Assembly: GCA_003991915.1 (NCBI GenBank)
Contig: RQTK01000239.1
Coordinates: 268,242-332,241, forward strand
Reading direction: 5' to 3'
From: Elysia chlorotica
Taxonomy: Eukaryota; Mollusca; Gastropoda; Plakobranchidae
Length of the DNA: 64,000 nucleotides
Below the pieces are notes generated by a model. That model saw nothing but the letters and a program-made list of their open reading frames with translations, had not been told where the DNA came from and did no database searches. Position numbers and translations under genes: made by a program. Shown here piece by piece: positions 45,361 to 55,549 of this stretch (position 1 is its first letter; each line of letters opens with the position of its first letter).

Positions 45361-46340
45361 TTTTTGTTGGTGGTGGTGTTTGTGTTTGTTGTTTTCGTTT
45401 GTTTAAAAAAACTAAAAACTATTAAAGTGCAAATTAATAGCTGAATAAAATCTAATGATAGACTTAAATGTTGATGTCTTTAAAAAAATAAACACTAGCT
45501 GTGTCCCTCGACGCAGTTTAAAGAGTTTATGTTTTTTTTTTTTACTGTGATTGATGCCAGTAGTTAATTTAATATAATTCACATGCATCACCTTTGACTT
45601 GTGTGAACGACAATTTCCTTTCACGCAGAAAAATGTGATTTAGTGATAGCTTTATATAAGTGAACAAAATATTCTAAGACCAACGTCCTAAAAAGTTTTT
45701 TTTTAAAAATAAATCAATCTAAGTCACAGAGAATTTTTTGCAATGTACACTTTCTATCATTTTCTTTAAATACGCGATCATGCCCATAATACGGTGATAA
45801 GTTTGTTTTATTAATTATTGCATTAAATGTGAACAAAATTTGAAAGGGACTGTCTTGTGGTATGGGCAAATTGTTAAAGTTGTAAAACTTTATTTAAGTT
45901 CATAGGTAACCTTTTTGTTTTTAATTTAAAGATAAAATTCAGAATAAATACAGATAAGCAATTACAATGTATTGGACGGTCGAATATTGCGCGTTCAGAA
46001 ATGTTTATCAGTCTACTGCTCAAACCTCATTGTTATTTTTTAAACAATCATAAGCTGTATAACTATGTGAAAAATGATTATCAATATCAAAACAAGAAAT
46101 CCCCAGTCTTGAGATCTTTATGCCATAAAAACCTGATTTATTCGCTGAATCTGAGACACCTGATTTGCAAGGTTAATACTGTGATTAAAATTTAAGTATA
46201 TTGGTGTAGACGAAACAATGGACATAGTGTACTCTATAAGCGTGTTGCTGGACAGAGGTAGGTTGTGACGGAACTGGAAGTAACGACCTTCTGTTGCGTG
46301 TCATGTTGTAGTTCTTCCCTCGTCATCAGCTGTCAATCAT
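45361..46340. other. unique AT-rich DNA, nothing recognised
   Basis: Immediately upstream of the first-exon regulatory stretch. No TATA box in convincing position. Confidence 0.45.
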
Positions 46341-46344
46341 GTCT

Positions 46345-46540
46345 GACAGGCTGACCACTGACCCCTGCTAGCTCAATGTGTGCACGTCAACAACTGACCC
46401 ATGTACACAGACAATGAATAGACTGACCCTATAGTAGCGTTGGTCAAACACAGGTGACGCATTGCCAAAAACATTGACCACCGAATATCTACTCCCCATG
46501 AGAATTTCACACGTCACATCCGACCGAGGGCTTGACCACC
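46345..46540 (+). promoter_or_regulatory. cluster of TGACC half-sites upstream of a first exon
   Basis: TGACC(A/C) occurs at 46352, 46359, 46395, 46424, 46475 and 46533, with the reverse form TGGTCA at 46441. That is seven in about 190 bases. TGACC is the complement of the GGTCA core bound by many nuclear receptors. The cluster ends about 55 bases before the start codon at 46593. Spacing is irregular, so a defined dimer element cannot be claimed. Confidence 0.35.
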
Positions 46541-46592
46541 GTCTGTGTTAGAGTCACATCGAGAGAAGATACATTCAGGTTTTGTGTTCACA

Positions 46593-47110
46593 ATGGCATC
46601 AGCAGAGGAGTTCTTCTTGCCCCTTGGAATACAGAAGAGTGCCTGTGTACAGTTACTTCCACTTGCTTTGGTTTTCTTGCCACTTTGTTTACTTTCCGCC
46701 AGTACGGAGGCGAGACAAGTTCATTCACCTCACACTACGACTCCACCACATGCCGTTATCTCCAACCCTACCAAAGACGCCATCACTCAACCAACGAGAG
46801 GTCCTAGTCTCGCAACCACCACCGCCACAAACAAAGCATCGATGATAACTCACCATCCGTCTCATGTATCCGAACCCACACCCTTCAAACTTCTAAATCA
46901 GAGTGTCACCGAATCGGCCACAGAGGAAGGGTCGACGATTCCACGGATATCCCCAGCGTCCATCTCTGAAGCGGAGATTCCCAAAGAGCTGCGGATTGCC
47001 TGGCTGGCGCCCAGTGGGTGGACAGAGGGCTTCAGCGCCCAGACAACCGTCAACGTCTTCAAACAGGCCTTGGATGACGCCACCTGGTTCCTGCCCCATA
47101 CAGACATCAG
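46593..47110 (+). CDS. first coding exon, PBP1/ANF-receptor-like extracellular receptor
   Basis: The ATG at 46593 has an ideal context (ACAATGG). The exon encodes 172 codons plus two bases and ends at the donor CAG|GTAGTT (47110/47111). Residues 17-36 are hydrophobic (CVQLLPLALVFLPLCLL), a signal peptide or anchor. Residues 43-130 are rich in Thr, Ser and Pro, a mucin-like linker. From residue 131 comes KELRIAWLAPS, then GFSAQTTVNVFKQALDDA: a beta strand, a Pro turn and a helix like the first strand and helix of periplasmic-binding-type 1 domains in natriuretic-peptide-receptor guanylate cyclases. A homologous exon lies at 56931. The family is inferred from pattern; class C GPCRs and ionotropic receptors share this fold. 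The next exon was not found. The donor is covered by a 27-bp inverted repeat. Confidence 0.65.
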
Positions 47111-47279
47111 GTAGTTATAGCGAGGGAGGAAAAGAGGGAGACACAGAGATAGAGAGAGAGTTTGAGAGAGTATGCGAATTAAATAACATAAGCTGACGGT
47201 TTAACGTGGAGCTGTTACCATAAGATATCCCTACAACAACGCGGTTTATAATTATAACTACCTGATGTCTGTATGGGGC
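47093..47279. repeat. 27-bp perfect inverted repeat across a splice donor
   Basis: 47093-47119 (starting GCCCCATACAGACATCAGG) is exactly complementary to 47253-47279, with a loop of 133 bases. The left arm contains the last 18 exon bases and the first 9 intron bases, so the exon/intron border lies inside the stem. Confidence 0.95.
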
Positions 47280-47289
47280 CTTTTTTTTT

Positions 47290-48214
47290 TCTCTGTGTGT
47301 GTGTGTGTGTGTGTGTGTAACGTCTCCTATGTTCTCGCGAGGTATTCTTTACGGCGGATGTTCGTTTTTTATCAGTCTGAACTGTCTTATTCACTCCTTC
47401 ATAATTTATAATTAGACAGTGAATGATAAAAATTATATTCGTTTGTCTCAGGTCCTGTTATTATTATGTGACGAATTTTAATGCATGGGAACGTAACTGC
47501 AGCCATTCGTCTTTGAAACAACAACAAAATTAAATTTCCTGGTATATTTATCATTGACTCACCATATCCTAAACACTACATACTTACATAATCATTATAT
47601 ATTTCATTCAATATAATTTGGATTAGTTCGTATTTTGTTATTGCGACCTTTTTTCACAATGTGCAGATGAGTTCTGCTCTTTCCCCTGTTTTTATACTAC
47701 TTTTTTCCTTTAATCTCCAAACCCACTTTCTATTTTTTTTTTACTATGAAGCTTTCTAGTTCTCCTTTTCTCTCTTTATCTCAATATTCCTCTCTCACTT
47801 TCTCTATCTCTGTCTATCTCTCTCTATCTCTCTCTATCTACAAATATAATTTCACCTCTCTCTCTTTAATTCTTCTCTTCAAATGATTGCCTCCTTCGTT
47901 ATTTTCTCCTCTTTGAATCAGACTAAAACTCTACCGTTCTCTGTGGTTTCCTCTTGGTCTATACTTATGTATCCTTCTCTTACTATTTATCTATCACTCA
48001 AGCCTTCTCTCTTTCCATTTCTCTTCTTTCCTACCTCTCTCTATCTCTGTATCTAATTTATCTATTCGTTCCTGTATTGATATGTCTATGATATCTATCT
48101 ATTTTCTATTTAATATTGAGAACGTGAATTTTCTATCTCTCTCTCTCTCTATCTTTCTCTCTCTCTCTATCTCTGTCTCTTTCTGTCTCTATCTCTATCT
48201 TTCTTTTTTATCCC
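47290..48214. other. intron-like DNA with (GT)n and pyrimidine-rich stretches
   Basis: (GT)n at 47297-47318. From 47690 to 48215 imperfect CT/ATCT runs alternate with ordinary DNA. No further exon was recognised. Confidence 0.5.
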
Positions 48215-48217
48215 CCA

Positions 48218-48310
48218 CGAACGGCTGAGACAGGAGTCCTGGTATCCCCGCACTGTCTTTGAGTGGCATCACGTAAAATTATCAGACTTTAGTACGATAT
48301 TAGCGACGTT
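48218..48310 (+). mobile_element. older SINE fragment (host of a later insertion)
   Basis: GAACGGCTGAGACAGGAGTC, CTGGTATCCCCGCACTGTCT and ATCACGTAAAATTATCAGAC are the SINE body. It is interrupted at TAGCGACGTT by the SINE of opposite orientation. Confidence 0.8.
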
Positions 48311-49231
48311 CATGGTTGGGATTGGTTGGTTGGATTGGTTTAACGTTTCAACAGCAGCACTATATAGGCTTTATTGTGGACGGGCACCAAGACGGACGTC
48401 TGGCAACTTTATGTGCTGCCACACACGAGACAGGGCGGGGATACTGTTATGGCATAGCTCAGGGATGTGTTAGCGAATTATAACTGAGTGGTTAGTCACA
48501 ATTATAAATACAAATTATTGAACAAACACATTGATTGCACTGATCGGGAGATTTAATAAACCAATTAAAGAATTGAATCATATAAATTTACAACAGTGTT
48601 CATTTCAGATGAGATACATACTTTCCACTTGTAAAATATAACAATGTCTTATTTATCTCTAAATTTTATACTTCTACAACATTGATTTAATATGAAATAC
48701 AACATAAACTTCAACGTAGCTTAATAGAGGGAGAAGGGTATACTTAACCAGGACATACTACTCCACACAGGAATAGGACCTGATCCCAGCTGCAATCAAT
48801 CAGAGACCAAGTGACGAGATCCAAAATGCGACCTCAATATAATTTATAGTGCTACATTCGAAATTTCTAGAATGAGCAATACTGACAATACACGACAACC
48901 GTTCACAATGAACAAAGACCATGAACACACAAAACTTAACAAACACGGAACCGGTTCAAAGACACACACATAGACGCAGATATATACACCTACACAAAGT
49001 AAACAATGACATTTACAAAACACTATTCAAAATATAAACATTACAATTATGTTTAACAATATTTCTCATAACCTAGGAAATCCTATCCTAACAGATACCA
49101 TGACTCTTGTCTCAGCCGGTCACATTATACTGGCACCGACCCAACCAGTAGGGAACGCAACAGCCGGGATTCGAACACGGGACCTTTTGCGTCGGAAACC
49201 GATGTTCTATCCCTGGACGACCGCGACCCCC
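48311..49231 (-). mobile_element. tRNA-derived SINE, tail A, full length, split by a solo LTR
   Basis: Flanked by a perfect 10-bp target duplication, TAGCGACGTT (48301-48310 and 49232-49241). The two parts, 48311-48444 and 49099-49231, sum to about 267 bases, equal to the full-length copy at 37121, and continue each other at GGGGATAC|CATGACTC. The head has the B box complement GGGATTCGAACACGGG and the junction AGTAGGGAACGCAACAG. It is among the least diverged copies. Confidence 0.93.
48445..49093. mobile_element. solo LTR of an LTR retrotransposon (fossil)
   Basis: A 649-bp element begins TGTTATGGCATAG and ends ATCCTATCCTAACA, giving TG...CA termini with a short terminal inverted repeat TGTTA/TAACA. 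It is flanked by a 5-bp duplication, GATAC (48440-48444 and 49094-49098). Size, termini and duplication length fit a Ty3/Gypsy (or BEL/Pao) LTR left after recombination of a full element. No internal region is present. It is younger than the SINE it interrupts. A non-autonomous DNA element with 5-bp duplications is a less likely alternative. Confidence 0.7.
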
Positions 49232-49254
49232 TAGCGACGTTGAGAGTGAATAAA

Positions 49255-49257
<3 letters not shown>

Positions 49258-49324
<67 letters not shown>

Positions 49325-49749
49325 ATCTCNNNNNNNNNNNNNNNNNNNNNNNNNNNNNNNNNNNNNNNNNNNNNNNNNNNNNNNNNNNNNNNNNNNNNNN
49401 NNNNNNNNNNNNNNNNNNNNNNNNNNNNNNNNNNNNNNNNNNNNNNNNNNNNNNNNNNNNNNNNNNNNNNNNNNNNNNNNNNNNNNNNNNNNNNNNNNNN
49501 NNNNNNNNNNNNNNNNNNNNNNNNNNNNNNNNNNNNNNNNNNNNNNNNNNNNNNNNNNNNNNNNNNNNNNNNNNNNNNNNNNNNNNNNNNNNNNNNNNNN
49601 NNNNNNNNNNNNNNNNNNNNNNNNNNNNNNNNNNNNNNNNNNNNNNNNNNNNNNNNNNNNNNNNNNNNNNNNNNNNNNNNNNNNNNNNNNNNNNNNNNNN
49701 NNNNNNNNNNNNNNNNNNNNNNNNNNNNNNNNNNNNNNNNNNNNNNNNN

Positions 49750-49805
<56 letters not shown>
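49258..49805. repeat. (CT)n array containing an assembly gap
   Basis: CT repeats on both sides of the N run; the hidden sequence is probably more of the array. Confidence 0.9.
49330..49749. other. assembly gap (N)
   Basis: 420 undetermined bases inside the CT array. Confidence 0.99.
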
Positions 49806-50755
49806 TTCTATAATTATGGATCTCTTTAACTTATCACATTATTATTAGCCATCTGGGAGAAAGATTAGAACAACTGTGAGGCACGGTTACCATCTTTTCC
49901 TTCATATCTGTGATTTTAAACCACTGCCGCACCTAGGCCTAGAGGTATAATTTATTTTTATTCACCATTTTTCGGATCCATGCCTAATTGTTTAAACCAC
50001 TTTTAGGTGATAAATTCAGTCTTTATCTTCATTTAACGCCATGATTCACGTTCACTTCCCAGTAATCGCCTGCTTTGACATCTAAGATTTTGCCTTTGTT
50101 TCTTGAAAGTTAACTCTGCCTTGAAATGTGTGCGTTGAAACATAAAAGAATCGCTTTTGACATTGTACTCTTATTGTCTGAAAAGGTTACCACCTTATTT
50201 CAAGCTAATTATGTTTTATTTTCCTAAATCCTCTGAGTTTAAATAGTATGAAGATATATCAATCTTCAAAGGTTATTTTGCGAGGTGGCGTTTTAACATT
50301 CATACATTTATCATCTTAATGTTTTCACAATTTGATGAGTCAGGATTAAAAACAGTGGACAGGTAAAAGCAAAGTAAACGTTAGAAGACACTAAGCTTCA
50401 CATAAAGTACATGGCAACATTTTGGTCGACAAGGGACATCATTTAAATCCTTTAGGATCAAATAATGTAGGTGTGTGTGTGTGGGTGGGTGGGTGAGGAT
50501 TTCCTTTCTGAAGTTTCCCGCTTCGGTCTTACAATTCAAAGTGTTTGTGCGATTTCGTTCATAGTTATTTTACTAGGTGTTAGTGTTATGTAAACTACTG
50601 TAAAAAAATGTCCGGGAAATCCCGCTGTGTCTCACGTAAAACATCTGAAATTGGGACCTGTATGCATTATACTTTGGTTGATGACGCTGGACGCTCAGAA
50701 ATCCCACCTCGACTTTTAATCAAACAATGCAGGTTTGTCAAACTTGTCTTCGACG
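49806..50755. other. unique AT-rich DNA, nothing recognised
   Basis: A short GT/GGGT patch near 50470 only. Confidence 0.5.
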
Positions 50756-50826
50756 CTTATATATAGCGTTCCACTATGCCCAGCACTAGAACTTATATAT
50801 AGCGTTCCACTATGCCCAGCACTAGA
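50756..50826 (+). repeat. 36-bp tandem duplication
   Basis: CTTATATATAGCGTTCCACT plus ATGCCCAGCACTAGA occurs twice, exactly (50756-50790 and 50792-50826). Confidence 0.95.
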
Positions 50827-50882
50827 TGGTCGCATCGGATTAAATTGGATTTGGGTTTCCCCGTCGTCATCGTCGTCGCCCT

Positions 50883-50955
50883 TGTTGTTGCTGTTGATGT
50901 TGTTGTTGCTGTTGTTGTTGTTGTTGTTGTTTTTGTTGTTGTTGCTGTTGTTGTA
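50883..50955. repeat. (TTG)n trinucleotide array
   Basis: About 22 TTG units with CTG and ATG variants. Confidence 0.95.
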
Positions 50956-51324
50956 TAAATAATCGTAATATTTGGGCCAGGTGACTTTGTAAATTAACAT
51001 GTAAATTTGGGGACACAAGACGCCTGAGAAGATTTGCAGTTGACAAATGTCGGATGAAATTGTGATCAAAGTTTGATGGCCCTAAATCCTTTGATTTATT
51101 TATTTAGTCTTAAGTTTTCATGTGTCGTAGACAGAAATTTACCTGGTGATTATAGAGTATGAAAGCTGGGCCTAAGAGAATGTGTGGACATACAAAACCA
51201 ACACGGGAGGAGTGTAGTGAGGACGGTTATTAATGAGCTGGACATCTCCTCTGGCATATCTAGCAACACAAGGAGGGTGAGGGAAGGAGAAACACGCAAA
51301 CACACTTTGAACAATAACCTTTGT
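50956..51324. other. unique DNA, nothing recognised
   Basis: No feature supported. Confidence 0.5.
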
Positions 51325-51395
51325 CGGAAAGAGCGAAGCTGTCTCTTAGTTTAACGTCTCTTATGTCTTAAGTAAGATCCAACACTACGACACGA
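51325..51395 (-). mobile_element. SINE 3'-end fragment, tail B
   Basis: CTCTTAGTTTAACGTCTCTT, ATGTCTTAAGTAAGATCCAA match tail B in reverse. Confidence 0.5.
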
Positions 51396-51682
51396 AAAGA
51401 CACTTCGAATTCCAGAGGTTCTCTTCTGTATTTGGTGCGTAGTATAGAATGTGGTAGGTACACTTACAACACGGACATCATTCTGTAAGGGTACTAAATT
51501 GGTTGAAAATAGAGACATAAAGACACAATTATGAACAGATAGACTGACAAAGACAAATACACGAAGAAGGACGGACGGATAGAAGCACAGAATGACAGAG
51601 ACAGAAACAAAAACTGAATAACATACGGACATAAAAATAAAAACAAATAGTCAAAACTGTACTCTCTGTAGAGTTTGAACGG

Positions 51683-51687
51683 AAGAA

Positions 51688-51735
<48 letters not shown>
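51683..51735. repeat. (GA)n microsatellite
   Basis: GA units with two AAG interruptions. Confidence 0.95.
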
Positions 51736-51737
<2 letters not shown>

Positions 51738-51808
51738 TGAGATAGGTGAGTAAATAGACCATGACTCCCAGAGCCTTACGATCCACTCGACGAGAAAAGA
51801 TGAAATAA

Positions 51809-51950
51809 TCAGCCCCTCAGGCATGGAGTTTTTCTGATTGCTCATTGGTTCTGAAAGTCTAAGATAGAGCCATGATTGGACGCCAGTATAGATTCCCTTA
51901 TCTATCGTCTTTGTTTTCGCTATTGGTCTCGTTATTGCAAAACCTGTATT
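51809..51950 (+). repeat. dispersed CTCATTGGCT repeat, copy 3
   Basis: CCCCTCAGGCATGGAGTTTT, TGCTCATTGGTTCTGAAAGT, AGAGCCATGATTGGACGCC, TATCGTCTTTGTTTTCGCTA, TCTCGTTATTGCAAAACCT. It is the cleanest copy together with 53571-53735. Confidence 0.75.
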
Positions 51951-52317
51951 GTCCTGAGTCGATTTGATGCTCCAAGGACCAGAAAATGGAACAATCAGAA
52001 ATATAAGTCACTGTTTTGGACGGCGCCGTTAAATCTCCTATCCGCCATTTTTCTTTGGTCGTTTTTTGTAAAAAAAAAATGATATTTTGGGGTTGTGCAG
52101 CATACACAACATAATCTAGTTCTGTTGAAGATTGTTGAACTAAATCTTTGGCGGGCTGTCTTTTGAACATTCAATTGCTTTCAACTTTTTTATTTGTTTA
52201 ATTTTGTATCATTTTTATCTAGCTCACTTCCTCTTCTTCCATCCTGGTCTGTGTCTTTAAGTCTGCAACCTTCGAACTTTATTTAGGTAACAAGAAATAT
52301 TCGTTTGTTTTGTTATT
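51951..52317. other. unique DNA, nothing recognised
   Basis: No feature supported. Confidence 0.5.
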
Positions 52318-52347
52318 ACTATTGTTGTTATTGTTGTTGTAGTTGTT

Positions 52348-52397
<50 letters not shown>

Positions 52398-52475
52398 AGT
52401 TGTTATTGTTGTTGTTGTTGGTGGTGGTGGTGGTGTTGCTTTTGTTGCTGCTGGTCCTGTTGCTGTTTCTGTTGT
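52318..52475. repeat. (TTG)n array with (GGT)n patch
   Basis: TTG units with TAG and TTA variants, a GGT block at 52420-52436 and CTG variants at the end. Confidence 0.95.
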
Positions 52476-52850
52476 TTTATTTTTAAGTTTCATTTAGCAT
52501 CCTTTTAAAGAACTTCCTTTTATATGTTCATGTATTTTACTGTAACAGATATTTAAGGTTAAGAGATTTAAAAAAAACAGCAACATTCCTCTTTTAGGAA
52601 CATTTGGGTCCTGATATATTCCTTTCCCTCGTAAAAGTGTCTCAATATTCAAACAATAGCTTAATCATCTAGAGAATGTGGTGAACTATTCTCGCATACC
52701 TATATTTATTTCACATCTAAATCTGTGTAGGTAAATCTAGCTGTCTTTGCTTGCCTCCCAGCGACTCCAGGTCTAGGCGAGAGAGATTGATGGAGCAGTG
52801 GTGTGATTGGTAGCACTTGTGCTGATCGGGATTACCCGTTGACACAAGAC
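52476..52850. other. unique DNA, nothing recognised
   Basis: No feature supported. Confidence 0.5.
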
Positions 52851-53026
52851 CAGAGGGGCGCAAGTACATTGTCAGAGGGGCGCAAGTACATTGTCAGAGG
52901 GGCGCAAGTACATTGTCAGAGGGGCGCAAGTACATTGTCAGAGGGGCGCAAGTACATTGTCAGAGGGGCGCAAGTACATTGTCAGAGGGGCGCAAGTACA
53001 TTGTCAGAGGGGCGCAAGTACATTGT
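52851..53026 (+). repeat. 22-bp minisatellite, eight identical copies
   Basis: The unit CAGAGGGGCGCAAGTACATT plus GT repeats eight times without one change (starts 52851, 52873, 52895, and so on). Because 22 is not a multiple of three, all three frames rotate through the array without a stop. The repeats are contiguous, without spacers. Perfect identity indicates very recent expansion or an assembly collapse or expansion. Confidence 0.99.
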
Positions 53027-53264
53027 CCTCTTCTTGGATGAAAACATAAACATGTAAAATGAGCAGAATGTTTACGGTGGACTTATTTTGTCCTGCGAGA
53101 AAAAAATGCGCATAACCTGTCAACTGAAGATAAGGGAAGTACATGTAATTCTTATTTATTTACTTGTTGGGCATTAGCTTTCTAATTATACAACCTGCCC
53201 TAATAAAAAAATACTGTGTTGCTGACAATGGTAGGTGTATTTAGTTGGACGTCTGATGTCTGGG
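53027..53264. other. unique AT-rich DNA, nothing recognised
   Basis: No feature supported. Confidence 0.5.
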
Positions 53265-53490
53265 GTGCGAGGCGGCTCAGTTCGTAGAACAAGCGGCTTC
53301 AATCAGATGGTACAACGTTCTTTTCTAAACTTGTCCTTTTTTCCTTATGGAGTCGGTATCAATGATTATGATAAGACCGACTGAGACAAAATTGGCTGAA
53401 TATCCGCCCTCTCTCTCTGTGTCTCTGCAACTATAATAAATTTATGTCAGACTTTAGTCTTGGGACCCGACGTCTTACAATACTTGTCTT
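53265..53490 (+). mobile_element. tRNA-derived SINE, diverged
   Basis: Head A box GAGGCGGCTCAGTTCGTAGA; body TATGGAGTCGGTATCAATGA, AGACCGACTGAGACAAAATT and TTTATGTCAGACTTTAGTCT; then GGGACCCGACGTCTTACAAT, close to the start of tail B. Confidence 0.7.
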
Positions 53491-53570
53491 GGGAACCTGA
53501 AAGGCTTAAAGATCTGAGAAAGATTATCTCCCCTACCAGAGATTACAGTTTCTGTAACCCACACCACGAT

Positions 53571-53735
53571 AACGGATGATCCAATCATACCCTCAGGCAT
53601 GGGGGTTTTCTTGTCGCTCATTGGCTCGGTAAGTTAAAGGTAGAGCTACGATTGGACACGGTGCAGATTCCCTCACATGTCGTCTTTGTCCTCGCTATAA
53701 GCCCCGCTATTCCAAGGCCTCTATTAATTAGCCCA
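53571..53735 (+). repeat. dispersed CTCATTGGCT repeat, copy 4
   Basis: ACCCTCAGGCATGGGGGTTT, CGCTCATTGGCTCGGTAAGT, AGAGCTACGATTGGACACGG, CATGTCGTCTTTGTCCTCGC, TATTCCAAGGCCTCTATT. The preceding ACCACGATAACGGATGAT also matches copy 1 near 2995. Confidence 0.75.
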
Positions 53736-53836
53736 TCCACAACACATTAATCTCTGCGGTAACTTTGCCCGAAAACTCTCCCAGCTGTCAGATCTTGGTT
53801 TTTCTTACCGTGTATTTACAATCTTCGCTGAGAGCT

Positions 53837-53960
53837 GGGTCGTAAGTACAACGTCGCAGTAGCTTACAAATCGTCATAAGCCTTCATATCCTTATATCGC
53901 AAGACGAGTCGTAGCTTACCACAATGTTGTAGCTTACCACAATGTTGTACTTACGATTCT
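53837..53960. mobile_element. palindromic MITE (GTCGTAAG family) with internal duplication
   Basis: Left arm GGGTCGTAAGTACAACGTCG and AGTAGCTTACAAATCGTC. Right arm GACGAGTCGTAGCTTACCAC and AATGTTGTACTTACGA. The 18-bp block GTAGCTTACCACAATGTT is doubled in the right arm (53911-53928 and 53929-53946). Confidence 0.8.
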
Positions 53961-54059
53961 AGGTTTAGACAAGAGCATGATGTGACAGGAGTCGCCCCTG
54001 AAACAATGGCGACAAATCTGGCCGCTACTCTCTGTACCTGGCTAGTAGTAGGCGTGTTG

Positions 54060-54155
54060 CGATTACGGGGCCCATAGCGGAAACGAAGACGATAGGTAAG
54101 GAAATCTTCACCGACGTCCAATCAACGCTCTATCCTGGACTTACGGAGCGGTCAG
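54060..54155 (-). repeat. dispersed CTCATTGGCT repeat, copy 5, inverted
   Basis: Its complement gives TCCGTAAGTCCAGGATAGAG, CGTTGATTGGACGTCGG, TATCGTCTTCGTTTCCGCTA in family order. It faces copy 4 with the MITE between them. Confidence 0.65.
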
Positions 54156-54179
54156 AAAAATCCATGCTTAAGTGTTGTC

Positions 54180-54425
54180 ATTATGCCATCTGTTACCGTT
54201 ATGTGGGTCGCAAATCCTCTAGTGATGGTGGACGGAGGTGGATGGGAAGTCACCTGGCACACACACCACAATGTCTTAGGACAGTGGGGAGCAGTCTTTG
54301 GACTTCGCTGGTGTCCACTTGGTCTCCGCTAGGTGCGCAGGTAGATGGTCAAGCCTGTGCTAGATCTTGTCGTGCTAACTTGGGTCGCTAGCCCGCCGGC
54401 CTCTCTCTGAAGCCGTGGACACCGT
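54180..54425. other. GC-richer unidentified stretch
   Basis: Normal-GC block (GTGGACGGAGGTGGATGGGA, GCCCGCCGGCCTCTC) with one 75-codon frame of no recognisable pattern. It could be a fragment of an unknown element. Confidence 0.3.
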
Positions 54426-54434
54426 GTTCTTTGT

Positions 54435-54520
54435 GGTGGTCTTTGTAAGAGAAGAGTTCTCTTCTAGTTTAAAGTCGTCTAAGTTCGTAAGGAGTAGCCT
54501 ATACAGCAATGGTATGTGGA
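54435..54520 (-). mobile_element. SINE 3'-end fragment, tail B (tentative)
   Basis: GAGAAGAGTTCTCTTCTAGT then TTAAAGTCGTCTAAGTTCGT resembles tail B in reverse. Confidence 0.45.
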
Positions 54521-55026
54521 CGTGGAAGAATATTTCAGGTGTTTTCACAAAAACTACGCCCAAATTGTGGGGATTTTTCGTGATATGTGAATGTGAAATA
54601 TTTTTTCTACTTTCAACGGAAACGCATAGAAAAATTATGAGAGAGTTGCATTACATTCTCTTTGTTCCCTCATAATTTTATATAGGGGAACATTAAAAAG
54701 GCTTCAAGAGATGTCATGCTACCTTTTCATTTCCAATGGAATTGTGATAATTATAACCTAAAAGTTAATGCTTTATATACAAAGTGCATTTAATAAGTTT
54801 ATAGTAATCATGTGAACATTCAGTTCACAGAGTATCAATGTGTTTACTTACAAAAACAGTCATTTACCAATTATACTGAGTATAAAGCGTTTTTCTCCAA
54901 ATCGGGGTCTTGTCGACCTCGAAATATGAGGGTCTTTTGTCAAATGTGGTCTTCGGAAAAAATTGTTTAAGACATGTATTATTTCAACTCACATGTCTAA
55001 ACAATAGACAACAAGGCTTTTTACGA
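54521..55026. other. unique AT-rich DNA, nothing recognised
   Basis: No feature supported. Confidence 0.5.
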
Positions 55027-55240
55027 GAATTGATTTGATTAACACAATACGCCAATTTCAACAAAACAAAAATTAATATCATCTTTTTTACCGTCAGTTA
55101 TTGAGAGAAATTCGCGAGATTATTTCAAAAGAATTCACTCCGAGTTCCTCGCCAAACCATAGCTTTGATGAACGTGGGTCGCATCACTGTTCTGTGAGCG
55201 ATTCTTGTACGTAGAAGATTCGTATACAAACGCACAAATG
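55027..55240 (+). repeat. direct repeat, copy 1
   Basis: AATTGATTTGATTAACACAA, TTTACCGTCAGTTATTGAGA, GAAATTCGCGAGATTATTTC and CTCCGAGTTCCTCGCCAAAC recur in order at 56382-56570. Confidence 0.85.
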
Positions 55241-55549
55241 CCATTATGAAATGTTTTGTTTACTATCAAGGAAATTGAGCGGTTTAATGGTTTGGATAGT
55301 ATTGTACTATCGAATTATACTTACTACGCGTGAAATGAAACAGTGGTCCACCATTCGCTATCACAATTTGACTTAGCTTGCAACGTACTGCATTCAGAGT
55401 AATGTCCTCTTTTATTTTGAGGTATTGGCTAATATGACTTCGAAAAGGGGCTTATCTAAAATCAATTAATATTAAGACGATCAAATGTCACTTTCAAGAA
55501 GGTAATATATGTAGTTTTATAACAAATAATTCACTAAGAAGCGATACAA

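Noticed and set aside
45057-45425. Three overlapping Phe/Cys/Val/Leu frames that look like membrane proteins
   Set aside because: All come from the 11-bp TTTTTGTTTTG repeat, which opens every frame.
52851-53026. CRISPR-like array
   Set aside because: Repeats are directly contiguous without spacers and the genome is eukaryotic; it is a minisatellite.
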